From: Anagrus nilaparvatae
Taxonomy: Eukaryota; Arthropoda; Insecta; Hymenoptera; Mymaridae
Length of the DNA: 64,000 nt
Direction of reading: 5' to 3'
Assembly: GCA_022575985.1 (NCBI GenBank)
Contig: JAKSXM010000231.1
Location: 1,986,501-2,050,500 of the forward strand
The notes under the pieces are model-generated. The model saw nothing but the letters and a program-made list of their open reading frames with translations, ran no database searches and had not been told where the DNA came from. Below are positions 9,401 through 22,464 of the stretch, in pieces; the stretch's first letter is position 1; each line of letters starts with the position of its first letter. Made by a program: the position numbers and the translations under genes.

Positions 9401-12400
9401 AAATTTGAAAAAAAATGTATATTTCAGTCCAGTGAGCTTGAAAAATTCATAAATTATTTAACTTTTTTAATAAAAACAATAAAAATTTTCAAAAGACGAA
9501 AAAACAAAGTTTAAATAGGATTTTTTGGAGCAAGTTGAAGTAACGCGAATTATATAAAGCGTGACAAAAGTAGAAAAGTTTGGACGCCAGTCGATTTGGC
9601 AAGAGTTTATCAATAAAAAAGCTCGTCCAGTACATTTGCCGATTAATTATCGAATTTCGGTAATGATTATTTTGTGGTTCCTGATAAGATAAATTTAAGG
9701 TGAATTTATGAAACAGCAGCAGTAGTAGTGGTAGTAATAGCAAAAGACTTTAATGCACAGGGGAAATAACATGCTTCGTCAACAGAGCTGCTGTAACTAA
9801 TGGATATTCTACTGGAATAGAATAGAAACACACATATTTATTTACTTACATACACATTGGCATCCCTCGAGAGATTCCCTCAGACTGTTATTATTATTAG
9901 ATATCATAATTAAATTACACACATACTACCTTTTTTTTCTTCCACCGTGGATTTTAATAAAATTTTCTTAATAATAAGAAATTTTCTCGAATAATTGCAT
10001 CTTAGCCCGAGGTCAATTTTTATTCAATAAAACCTTTATAGCTATTGACATTTTTCTAATGGAATTAAGAGAGTCGATGAAAAATTCATATTAATAAACA
10101 ACCCCATTCAACTTTATCGATGAATATTACGAAGAGAGAGCTTGCGGTTTCTTCTATAAACTTTCTAATTTAAATGCAGATGCCTCGGCAATTAGGAAAA
10201 CTACTTAACTTTTATTCCATTTTTATCCTGAATTATTTATTGAGAAATTTTTTCTTTTCGATTTAATCGTGCAAGGAGAGTTCGAGGTGTTTGGCGAGCT
10301 TAAAATATTCGTAATTAAAAAAGATGGTTTTTCTACTTGAAAAGACGATAAGTTAATTAAATGATAAAAAAGGGTAATAAATTATTAATAATATTGATTT
10401 AGGAAGTTGGTGTGTGTCTTGAAAGTTTACTAAAACAAGACATAAAAGCATTTACATTAAGCTTATATATGACACAACTTGTTGATATAATTTTCAGTTT
10501 GGGTTTTCTCGAAAACTTAAATTTACATCAGTTTATTAGTCTACTTCAGCAATCATACTTAAAATAAACTTTGTAATTCTCTTTATAAATGACACAGAAA
10601 GTTATAGGACATTCTTCATTGTTATTGCTGCACTCGAGAGAAACTCCATGACGCAGGAGTGTAATTAGAATGAAAATCTCTGAATAATTTCTTTATTTTA
10701 GTCTTAAAATTTATTTAGACTTTTATTTCTAAGAGCTTTTTCGAATAAACAGCATCGGTAAACAGTAATTTAATATTATATTTAATTAGAAAATTTAACT
10801 CTCGATAAATGTAAACATAAACCGCATATTACATTTCCTGACTCTTAAACAAATAATAACTACTCCCCTTTTAGCTCGAAACTTTGTTGACCTCCACAGA
10901 CAATAAAAGTTAAAAATAATAATTATTAACGTTCCAAAAGTTTATACCGAATTTATAGTATTTTGAAACCGCACTAATTTTACATTAGAACACGAGATTT
11001 AATGCGATTAAGTAACGCGAGGCTCTCCTTTCTAGAAAATCCAAATTAATCGACCGCACACACATTCGAATTTTCTCTTTTGCCCACTTTTACTCTAATG
11101 GCATTCGACTTTATTCTCCCTCGTTTAGAGACTAAAAATTTCTGAGAAACACTTAAGTCGACTCGAAATTAATCAAATATTTTAACGGAATAATTTTTTA
11201 AAAAGACGGATAAAAGTCCCCTTGGGCTGGTTAACCGAATTAATCAAATTCTCCCCTTAGAAAAAACACACAAGAAAATTAATCAGAAGAATCGTCATGG
11301 AATACTTTTTTACTTAACTTTTCTTTAAAAATACACGTACTTTTAGATGCAATTAGATATAAAAGCAACAAAGAGAGAGAGAGAGAGAACTCACCCTTTT
11401 AAGCTCTTTTTGACCTTCATAAAACGTAAAGTCTCCTGGGTATTATAGTTAAAAAAAAACGTTGGTAAAGAATCAAAAAAATTAGTTTGGTTGTTCTCTT
11501 AGGTGAAAAAAAATAAAACTTGAAATTTTATGGGAGCTTTAAATTTTTCATTTTTATGCTTCTAACGTGTTGTATATAAAATAAAAGTCAGCCTTAACGT
11601 GTAAATATTTTATAACTTTTATGCAAAAAGTTTATTTTTTATTTCTAATTAAAAAATATTAATTTTTAATTTCTCCCTCTCTACTTGTACCTAAAAAAAG
11701 GTTATTTACGATAAAATAAAAAGCTTCCGAGTGTGTAAGTATAAAAAAGTTTGTTTATTATTACGTTATTATTAATGTAGAGATGAGAAAGTTGTTTATG
11801 AAAAAGAGATTTTTATATTAATGGTAAAAAAGTTTTTAATACTTTTTTTTTCGAGTATTAGAAAAAAAAAAGCTTTCAGATAAATTAGTTTTTCTCGATA
11901 CATAAAAGTAAAAAAGAAAATTAATTAGAGAAAAAAAATCAATTAATAATTTGAATACGATGTGCCAATGACCTTAGGGATTGCTCTCTAAAACAAGGAG
12001 CGAGGGAGAGAGAGGATAAGCGCATATGGTTTTAGCTGATATCGAGCCTTACAATGCCTGCATTATTGAGATATGCCCCGTGCTATTATTAAGAAAGCTT
12101 GCTAAAAATTAGTTTAAAAACCTTCGACAACACAATTTTCTCATTAAGTCAAAAATCTCGTTGTTCAAACGCTTATCGACGTATCGATGAGCTAATACTA
12201 TTTAGAGTACAAAAAAAGCCTTTTAGCTATGACTAAACAAAAGGGGGTGCGTGCATGACTCACTCTTTCTCTCTCTCTCTGAAAAACCTCCCCTTTAATT
12301 AGAGTTTCGACGCGTGTCCGAGTGACTCAACTCGCGATACTCGTTTCAATGCACCCTATTCCTGGAATAAATAAAACCGAGCGCACGATGCACGTGGGGT

Positions 12401-14290
12401 GATCGAGCACAAAAGCCAATATGGTCCCACTGGGTGTACTATTAGTAAACTTTTAAATAAATCGATTATCGATATTTATTTATGCAAAGACAACGAAAAC
12501 TTTCGACAGATAAAATGACTGATATCCTCAGAAATTAAACCATCCAGATTTCCCTTAAGAACCATTTTTATTCTCTATCTTTAATGATATACCTTTTTCT
12601 ATTCTTCCTCTTTTATTCTCATTTTTCCTTAGAAAAAAAAAATCCCAAGCGCTTTTTTACAGACAAAAGTCTTAGTGTTCATGTTATATAATGACGAATA
12701 TTTAGTTAAAAGAATATAATTTTTTTTTTTTTGTATTCACGTGTGTGCGAAATAAAATTTTTTACACACTACCTTTTTTTTTTTAATGATGAAAAAACAG
12801 TTTTTTTTTTTATTGTATTGTTTGAGTATAAAAAAGGGCTTTTTTTTGTTTTAAAAAAAATTATGTTTTTTAAATTCGTCAAATAAACTTTTATTAAAAT
12901 ATATCATAATAGTGTCAAGTACAATTAAAATATTTAAAACAATGCTACACTGTTGAGCCGGTCGTGTGTAAAACTCGGATGAAAATTGTTTCCTCGGATA
13001 AAGTTCAGGGCTCGTAAGCATGTAATAAAAAAGTAAACAGATTTTTTTACTCAAAACTTAGGAGAAAAAAAGTGTATTTTTTTTTAATTTTTTTTTATTC
13101 CAGTACAAACTTTGTTATTCAGAAGGCGAACGCAACCCCGTTATCAGCGAATACCCTTGGGTATTGCAAGTGTTAAAGTAACTTTTACTAAACTTTTTTT
13201 AAAAGAACAACTTTTATTTCGTACGTAAGGAAACAAAAAAGCCCAAAGGCTGTTAGGACCTCGCGGGCGAAACTGCCTGGCTTATTTTTCAATTATTAAA
13301 ACGCGATATTTAGGTCAGTAGCGTACATCATTGGCGCCCGACTATTGTCTCCGTAATAAAAAAATTTAGTTTGAAAAAAAAAATTTCTACGACTTAGCAG
13401 GTCACTTGCCTTTTACATGTATAATTTTCTTATGCAGTCTGAAAAAGCAAGAAAAACTTTTTCTTTGGCTTAATGCCAGTACTTCCGGCCTGTTACCTAT
13501 CTTTTCTTTATTCCTCGTCCTTTTTTATTTCTTCTTCCGTTTATTTTATTGTTATTATGATTTAAAACTTTTTTTCTACCCAATTTGTCGAAACATAATA
13601 AACAATGGGGAATTTTTTTAGTCTATTCGTTAAAATTAATCTCATGATTGGGAATAAAAATTAAAAATTCATTAATCAGAAGTGCAGTTCGAGAAAATTC
13701 AAAGTCTCGTGGAATAATCAAAGGCTTTTATTATTTATTTCATAACTCGTTACGGAAAGCTCGTAAATTCCATTAGTTTATCAATAAAAGATAAAATGCA
13801 GAGCTCTCCTTTTCTTTTGACTTTTTTTTATTTTACTCGATAAGTTAAAAATGAACTAAGGGAACAATGCTTTCTTTCACAGAATTCTTTCTTTCCTTTT
13901 TTTTCTAACAAAGTTGTTCATCAAAAAGTTTTTCTTTAAGAGAAAAAAGATATTTTTCTATCTTCCTCAGTTAAGAATTTTTACACATAGCGAGTTAATC
14001 GAAAAGTAAGATTCTTCTCGTATGAACTTACTTCCCAGTAATAAAAAACTTGTAAGTAAAAAAATATCATCACTCTTCTCTCCTTTTAATTTTTTTACTC
14101 AAAAAAATACTTTACAACACACGAGAATAATTAAGATTAGTCTGGTAAAATAATATTTTTTTAACGAAAATTAATTAAATGTTTTGATTAAATTCAACAC
14201 AACTGTATCAATAAATCGGGCTCATTAAAATGCATATTAATTTGATAAAAGTAAAAAATTATTCATACGTTCAAGGAATTTCAAACGACA
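6430..14290. other. Long non-coding stretch with islands of higher GC
   Basis: I find no supportable gene on either strand. There are (GA)n tracts at 8511-8530 and 11372-11389, many T-runs, and GC-richer islands at about 6945-7140, 12300-12440 and 13100-13350. The short frames here (6988-7194, 9489-9743, 12851-13054, 13406-13621) are low-complexity or lack any family signal. It reads as intron sequence of the minus-strand luna gene, possibly with regulatory islands. Confidence 0.5.
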
Positions 14291-14293
14291 AAG

Positions 14294-15134
14294 ATGAATA
14301 AGAATTTTCTGATTTTTGGTAAGCAGTTTACAATTGAATTTTAGTGAATATTTCTTAACAAATTTTTCTCTAGTCGTTGTAGTGGCAGTCCAGCTATGTC
14401 ACGGAAAGTCGAGAGCACCAAGGCTGTTCGGTGGCAACCAAGTATCCGAAATAAGCAAATACCCTCATCAAGTAAGTGTGCATAATTTGCCCAACGAAAG
14501 TTTTTGTGGCGGCAGCATAATATCAAAGTATTACGTACTAACAGCCGGGCACTGCATCGGTTCATTAAACCCAGACGACTATTACGTACGCAGTCAGAGT
14601 ATATTCAGATCCTACTACGGTTTGGTGCATGATTTGAGCAAAGTCATCAGACACGAAAATTACAAGCTGTACAGGGATGACGTCAGAGCTGAACACGATA
14701 TTGGCTTGTTGAAGCTGAGGATACCATTCGTGTTTAATCAAAATTGTCGGCCGATACAGTTGTTTAACGAATTTGATAAAATTAATTACCGAAATGACGT
14801 TGCGTTGACCATTGGCTGGGGCAAGACTGACTACTGGACCTACCCAGACTATCTAAGGTACTTAGTGTTACCAATGATCGAGACAAGAAATTGTCATAAT
14901 GCGTACTTGAAAAAATACGGTGGTCTACCATCTGGACAAATCTGTGCCGGTTACTTAAACGACGATGGCAGTAAAAACGTATGCCATGGTGATTCCGGTG
15001 GCCCACTGATAATCAACAACAAAATCGCTGGTGTCGCTACTTGGGTAGGTGAACCGTGTGGTTCCCCTAGCAATCCAGCTGTTTTCACCCAAATTTCAAA
15101 ATATCGATCATGGATTGAAAAAAATATGCAGTAA
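14294..15134 (+). CDS. Secreted S1-family serine protease, elastase-like pocket
   Basis: A two-exon gene: 14294-14318 and 14374-15134, with a 55 bp GT-AG intron (GTAAGC donor, TTTTTCTCTAG acceptor). The start at 14294 is chosen because splicing yields a clean signal peptide (MNKNFLIFVVVVAVQLCHG); an unspliced ATG at 14316 does not. The product is 261 residues. A short pro-segment ends at Arg25, giving activation R|LFGG. The catalytic triad is His68 (TAGHC), Asp117 (HDIGLLKL) and Ser216 (HGDSGGP). Cys pairs corresponding to 42-58, 168-182 and 191-220 are present; an extra Cys at the position-122 region has no obvious partner. Pocket positions 189/216/226 read Asn/Val/Ala, unlike trypsin (Asp/Gly/Gly), which suggests preference for small side chains. 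It is single-domain with no clip domain, so a digestive, venom or other secreted role is possible. It lies in the luna intron on the opposite strand. Confidence 0.93.
14319..14373 (+). other. Micro-intron of the serine protease gene
   Basis: A 55 bp intron between GTAAGC and TTTTTCTCTAG. It splits the codon for residue 9 (G|TC, Val) inside the signal peptide. Removing it joins the hydrophobic core in frame. Short introns at this position are ordinary in insect secreted proteases. Confidence 0.88.
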
Positions 15135-15185
15135 ATTAATTCTTATCAGTTAATTAAAATTTATTTAAAATAATATGTAAATTAT

Positions 15186-15216
15186 TAAATAAATAACGAT
15201 ATTTTTTAATAAAATT
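15186..15216 (+). terminator. Likely polyadenylation signals of the protease gene
   Basis: AATAAA-type hexamers occur in TTAAATAAATAACG and again in TTAATAAAATTT, within 50-80 bp after the stop at 15132-15134. This is a normal distance for an insect 3' UTR. AT-richness makes chance hexamers common. Confidence 0.45.
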
Positions 15217-16970
15217 TATCTGAAATAATCAAAGGTGTGGGTTTGCCAATTTGCATAGAGACCCCAATCGAGATTTTAGTTTCTGTATGAATAGTTAAGT
15301 AAATCGATTAACGAATCTTAAAGGATTTTCTCAAAATGTAAATTAGAAATAAAAATTATAAAATTAGCACTCTTTTCTCTCAATGGGTTAATTTTGAAAA
15401 ATATTAATTATAAATCTTTGAAAGAAAATATTTTTCAATTATATCGTGTATAGACTGAAAAAAAATAATAATAAAGAAAAGCTTGTTTCTGAGAATGACA
15501 TTTTTTGTGAATGAACTTTGAAAAGACTAGTTGATTTCAATTTTCTCTCTCTCTCTCTCTTCTTTTTTTTTATTATTTTCAAGCATGATTCGTTATACAA
15601 TGAGAATGTCGCAAGCTTTTTACAGATGAATGGAAAGAGCTTGAAGGTCATCATCATAGTTCGCGTGTGTGGGTGTGTACGTGTGTAGCTCCTCAGTGTG
15701 ATTTCTAAAGAAAAAATTCTATAGTTACATTTTTTTGGGGTAATTTTTTTTCTTGTTAAAAAATAATAATTTTTAGTTTTTCGAGGAGCAGGAAAATTTG
15801 AAGAGACCAATTATATTAAGTATCTTCTCTTTCTATTAAAAATAAAACGTCTCTTCAACTAAATCAGCTACAAACGAGCGAGAGATTAAAATAATAAAAA
15901 TGATTGTTAGTTTAATCGAGAAAATTATTCTTGATATAAAAAATCTCTCAATTATTTTGAAGATATTTAAAATAAATTTTTATTATTTAAGCGAAATTGA
16001 AACTAATCTTTTATCTCATGTACAATCAATGAACGAATCGAATAAAAAGAGAATATAAAAAGATATAATCATTTTACCTCTCTCTCTCTTTCTCTGATAT
16101 TTCTTAAGGAAAAACATTTATGTATTGAGAAAATCGATTTTCTATTTCATTCCTTTTCTCTTTTGATATTTCTATTTTTCTCAATTTTTAACTGCCTCCT
16201 CAAATATGCCTCTTGTGCAGCTTCGAAAATACCTGGGCTAATTTACAAAAAAAACTTGCTATTTTTTGGCTTGTCTTAACTGGAAAATTAATTATTCGTG
16301 TTTAACGATCAGAAATTAAGAGAAAAACTAGCACGTGAATTTAACGAACGTAAATTGTAAAAATTTGTAAACAGATGACGTTACTGGTGTCATTTGAGCA
16401 AGCGAAAAAGAGCTTTCATTGTTCGAGACAATGGATGCTAGTACCTAACGAATAATTAAAATTACATTAAATCCTAACAAGAGGTTTTTTAATTAAAATA
16501 AAACGATCATGAAAATATTAGTGAAATTTGACCATGCGAATTTTCCGTCATTTTAAAATTGCACTAACAAGATTTAATTAATTTCTCGAAGAATTCGATA
16601 AATTCGAAAAGGGTCAGTACGGAAAGCAGAGAGTCACTGGAATGTCAGAAACCCTTTAAAATTCCACATGCACGTCCAGAAATGTCCATCTGAGTGTGTA
16701 ATTCGAAAATAATGATTAAACCAGTAATGTATGTACGCTACAGGTGATAAAGACATGCGAAAGCATAAAAAAATCATTACACGAGTTTTACCGAGCATGC
16801 GCAGTTCGTTACTGTTCTCATTTTCACCAAACAGAAGATATTCCTATGAATGGAATAGAAAATTCCAAGACCGCGAAAGAAAAAGAACACGAACGTTAAG
16901 TAGGAGATTTAAACGGAAGCATCTTTGCGGAAAATGAACTTTTTTACTAAAGCCTTAGGATTTTTTTTTA

Positions 16971-16990
16971 CTCTCTCTCTCTCTCTCTCT
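16971..16990. repeat. (CT)10 microsatellite
   Basis: A perfect run of ten CT units. It belongs to a strand-independent GA/CT family scattered through the whole window. Confidence 0.95.
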
Positions 16991-19900
16991 ATTGCCTCCC
17001 TTTTTATCCTTCGATTATCAGAATAAGTTTGCCCTTATTGTCTGTTATACACAGAATTAAAAGTTATAGATATTTTTCAATTTTTCGATACACACGCATT
17101 CAGCTTCTTTTCCGCCCTTCTCATTTTTTTAATATTAATAATGGAACTTTATTGATGTAATTGAAAACTTATATCTTTTTTTATGTTCTTGTCAGTTAAT
17201 TAAATTTTTATATCAGAGATAACTTATCCAATTTTTTTTTTCCTCCTTTTTCTTTCTCTATTATCATAACAATGAAGAATATCAGAAATTAAATTAACTG
17301 CTGCGGTCTTGGAAAATTTTATGGGCTTGATTTATTTTGCCATTACAACCCTTTATTTAGCTTCAAGATTTTCCTTAGTGTAGTTTTTGGAAGAATTTTT
17401 TAATTTTAAAAGTCAACTGCTCGTAGGAAAAATGAGTGTCGGTAAAAGAAGTTTTTCTTTTGTTTTTCCAGGGAGCGTCCATTAAAAAATCTTAAAATTT
17501 TATTTGAACAAGGATTTCCTCGAGACTCAACGATAGCTAATGCACTCTCGCAACGTGCTCCGGCATATTAAAATGGATTTTCCATCTGGCCGCAAGAACT
17601 TAATCAAAATGTTGATGAAAAGACATTTATTTAAACTAAAAAGGATAATTAAAAATAATTTTCAAGAAAATGAATAAAAAAGTGTAAATTACGTGACTGG
17701 TGTGACATTTGACAGTTTGATCCAGAAAATATATATAAGCAGAGAACGTGTAAGAAACTAAGAAGGGACAAAGATAAATTCTTCTATAGTGCCTGCCTAC
17801 GGAACGGATTTACGGGACTGCTAGGATTTACGAGGAGACGCGGATTCCGGAACAGAGAAAGTCCATTTATAAGATTTTTTTTATCGCTAAGGAATAAACT
17901 TACATTATGACGATTTACTGGACTAATCGCTCCTCTCTCTCCCTCTCTCATAAATACATTAAGTATTTTTTCTCACATAGCTTCGAACCTGGCAATTAAC
18001 CAAAAAGGATTTTCTCTCCCTTTTGTCTTGTTAATAAACTTTTCTTTTTTAAAGGTGCTTAAAACTTTTAAACTTCATTATTATATGAGCAAACTCACAC
18101 TTAAGCTCCCTGGTTAATCGTATCGAAGTCGAATGAAGTTGATCGATGATTTTGAGCTAATCAGCCAGGTTCGAGTCAGCTGAATTCCCGTTAGACTCGT
18201 ACGCGTGCCTACGGGAAACCCTGTAAGCGAGTTTTAACGTACAAGAGCTTTTTAAGCTCAGAAAGTCTCGACAATAGGAATATTTTTTAACTTTTTCAGT
18301 TTAGTCATTTTTATTTTTTTATCTCTCTCTCTCGCTCTCTGTACTACCAAAGTAGGATAAATTTATGAGAAAAACTGAGAATCGATAATGCAACCTTGCA
18401 CATTTTCAAATCTATGTATTATTTTTTTTTCTCTATTTTAATATTGAAATATCAATTTAAATAAAGGCAGTCAGAGCTTAAATTGATTTTTTAGCTTAGA
18501 ATAAAACATTTATATTTACTCGCTCGAAAAACTAAAAATATTGAAATATTTTAAAATTAATGCGGGTTACATTTTCTTGGAATTTTAAAAATTTTAGTTT
18601 AATTTGAATTTCAACAAATTTTTTACCATACATAAAAATGCAATTCCAAAAATTTATATTAATCCGATATTCTCCTAGCAAGAGTTTTTTATATTTCTCG
18701 AGTTTCCTAGAATCGATGACATAAAAATTAATTAATAAAGTGCAAAAAAAAGTGAAAACAATTAAAATAATTGAGATTGAAAAAAAGTGGGTATTTTGAG
18801 ATGTTATTCTAAAAGTTTTATTTTGACGTGTGTAAAATCCCTGAATAATGAAGGTGTAATTTTCAAGATAATTTAGTATCAGCATCCAGGGAATCAGTGT
18901 ATAAACCAAGAAAAAAGAGGGAAAAAAAGCTCTGGATAATACTCATTCGATTTTCTCTTTATTGAGTATTCGGAATGAAAATTTGCATAGTGTCGATGTT
19001 CGAATAGGACAAAGGTGCGATCCACAGCTAAATCAGCACTATTTAAAATTCTAATGGCATGGCGCGCACGTGAGCATGACGTGTGCGTATAGGCCAGCAA
19101 TTATCGCGGAGTAAGCAGACACGTCCCTCGAGTATCTAGAGAATCGAGTTTTCCTGCGCTCTAGGGCTGACTTTTTCCTCGTTTTCGATGCTCTCGAGGG
19201 TCTTTACCCTCTCTGTACTAGTTCGATGATTCTCGCTAAATTTTCGGTATTGTTTCATTCGAACAATGAGCATTGTTACCCACTTGATTTTCAAGAATTT
19301 CTGAGTCATTCGCAGAAAAAAAAGCATTTTGTTTTTCACAAAATTTATAGTTTAGAAGTTTATTCGGTGCACTGCCCATGGGATTTGCTTAATAAAATTA
19401 AATCGATCAGTTTATAATCTGCTTTTGCTTACGTATTAGATAATCAACTGGAGTTCGTAATGCTTCGGAATGTCAAAGTCCTTTATTTCCGCATGATTGA
19501 TATTAAACAAAAAATAAAATGCATTCAGCTTGATTAAGTCATTCGTTAAAAATCACTCTGGCTTATGTGAAAAAAAATCCTATGGTTTTATAAAAAAAGT
19601 CATTGAAATTTTTACATTGGCCTAGATAAAAGCTCTTTCATGTATTGATGAAAAAAAAATCATTAGCTGATTTTTTTTTCTTAACCCAAGTTTGTTTAGA
19701 GAAGTCATTTACGGGATAAAATGGAAAAACTAATTAAAACTTTAATTAGCTATTATTCGAGATTGAATAGAAACACATTTCGATTTAAAAACCATACAAA
19801 TTGAGTGGATCAGTGAAAAAAAAAAGAAGAAATTTCTCATTTTTTGCGGTAATAAGATGAAGAAGGAAAAAGAAATTCTTTAGCGTTGCAGCAGCGACAT

Positions 19901-22447
19901 GCCGTTTATTATTAAGTCTTATACTTAAAGCTTTAAAAAAAATGTCCAAGAATGAGTTTTCAACGTTAAAGCTCATTTTCTCTTTTAAAAATTACGCTTC
20001 TACTTGTTGAGAGTATTAAAAAAAGAAGCGGAAGATAAAATCCTCTTGTTTTATTCTTATTTGATATCCTCGTATTTCTTGCTTGTTATTTTCTTCCTTT
20101 TTTTCTCTCTTTTACTTTTAAAATAAGAAGGATCAGTATTAGGATGAGAAATGATCCCAAAAGATAATGTTTTGGATTAATTACAGAGCTTTTAATATTT
20201 TATTTGATTAAACGCTTGTATAAATAAAGAAAATTTATTTTCCGAGCTTTTCGGAATCATTTTTTAAATTTTTGGTTAAAAGCTCGGGTCTTTTAATAAA
20301 AAGCAAGCGATATTGAAAAATTCGAGGAAAAAAGAAAACAAGAGTCGCTCTGTGCGTTATTGTTTACCGACTGTCTCGTCTTTTTTCTATATTTGAAAAA
20401 AAAGTGTACGCATGAAAATTTTTCTTCGCTTATATACGTTTTGGCTTTGTCTCAAGTTTTAAGCTCGGAAAAAACGCACATACAGTAATAATAAGCTTTA
20501 ACGAGTAGCAACAATGAAAAAAATAGAGAAAAATTCGCTCGAGTATTTTTGACGTCGCTGTCGCGTAAAACGAGATTGTTGGAATTGATTTTTTCTCTCT
20601 CGAAATTAATTTCTCTGTTATTGTTAAGTTAAGCATTATATAATTCTCAAGATTTTTTAGTTTTTTTTCATTTTAGAATCGATTCCACCAGTCGTCCATC
20701 TTTATCAAAGATCTTTACAAAGGATTTTTCATTTAACGTTTTGTGCATAGAGAAAGAGCAGGGAGCATTTAATCAATTTATCGCGTCTATCAAATTGCTC
20801 ACTGAAACGCATTTTACGCTTTGATGATTTACGACTGCTAAAGAAAATTTTTTATCAGAAAGAGAAAGAAATATTTTTCGAGCTCTTAGCTAAACTACAT
20901 TAATTCTTTTTAACGTTGAAAATTTTTTTACTCGCCAAAAACTACCATTTTAATGTATGCATGGAAAATAAATATGAACATTTTTTTTATCCTCGCTCGG
21001 AATTAAAATTTTTAATTTTCAGAAAATGTCTCCTGGAGGATTTCGAGCGTTACGTTTTTAATTTTTTCGAAAAAAAAAGACGATTTTACTGGCCATTTTT
21101 CTCGGGGAAGCTTTCCTATAGAAAATGCTTAAATAGAAACAAATTAAACTCAAGTGTTGCTATTCCTATTGAAAGAACCGAGGGGTTTCGTGTCAATGAA
21201 AAATTTATAAACGATATCAAACCTCTCTCTCTCGTATTAAATAAAAAGGGCTTGTCAAGCGCAGAAAATTTTTCGTTATTTCATTTAAAATTAAAATTTT
21301 TTTTTATCACGAATTGAATAAAAAAATGAAATAGAATTTTACCTGAATTAAAATTGACTAAAAAAATTTCTCGATTTTACAATTTAAGTCTCAAAAGCTC
21401 GTCTTAAAAAGCTCCCTGTACTTAAAAAGAGTAAAAAAGTGGAAGAGAGAATAAAATAGAGCCTAATTAACTATTGAAATATAATTTTAAATTAAAAAGT
21501 TAAGATAATAAAAGCGAATAGAAGTACTATAAAAATACATCCCGAGCTAAAAAGTAATAAAAATTTTTATTATCAAAGATAACGATACAAAAAGTTGTGG
21601 CTTTTTTTTGCTATGTATAAAACCTCGAGATCTACAAAAGGGTAATCGCAATAATCATAATTGGGACACCATTAGTGTAATTAAAATATTCTTTTTTATT
21701 TAAATAATAAAAAGTTTTAAATTTTTATGTTTAATTTTCGTTCTTTCTGTGTAAATTATAAAGAATAAAAGAAAGGGATGATTGAGCTTTCATAATAGTA
21801 AGCTCGTGCTTTTTATTAGCCTTTTTTTTCTTTTTTTTCGAAATTGGACATGAGCATGTTGTATCGATTTTAAAACGAACGAGCTTCGTTATTACGCACA
21901 TCAAATATCCATTCTGGATAGGATTTTACTGACGTTCGAACATCTTTAGAGGAAATTGCATTTTCTTCCATGGAGATTCACCGATTGAATTGAAAGATTC
22001 GAGCTCGTGAAATAAAAGTGAAATAAAAGCCTTTTTTATTCGATCGAATTAAATTAATTCGATACTGCCATCTGTGAACTCTTATAGTTTTTGGGGGCGA
22101 TCGAAGTCGAAAATTACTGGAGCGCTCGTTGTGTTGCATTCATACAGGGTTGCTTCACTTTTTTATAAATCTGACTGTTTTTTATCACGTGAAAGCATTA
22201 AAAAAAAATAGCAGACTGATTTTAAACCTTTGACATATACTAGAAAATTTCATAAATCCTTAATAACTAATAAAACAGCTCTTGATAAAATATAAAAAAA
22301 TAAAATAATAACGGGGCGATTAAGTTTTCATCCGTTGGATTTCTATCGTATTTTGAGTGTATTAGCCTCTTCAACAGGTAGCATCAGCAATCGTGTAGAA
22401 CGAAGACAGCTGACTCGACACTGTCAGCCTTTGAAATCCGAATCCCT

Positions 22448-22464
22448 CACACACACACACACAC
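22448..22464. repeat. (CA)n microsatellite
   Basis: About eight CA units. A matching GT tract lies at 23117-23129. Confidence 0.95.

Noticed and set aside
18532..18909. 125-codon minus-strand frame
   Set aside because: Low-complexity Phe/Ile/Lys content typical of AT-rich non-coding DNA.
20916..21317. 133-codon plus-strand frame
   Set aside because: Rich in Phe, Lys and Asn from T- and A-runs, no family motif, and no promoter or splice context.
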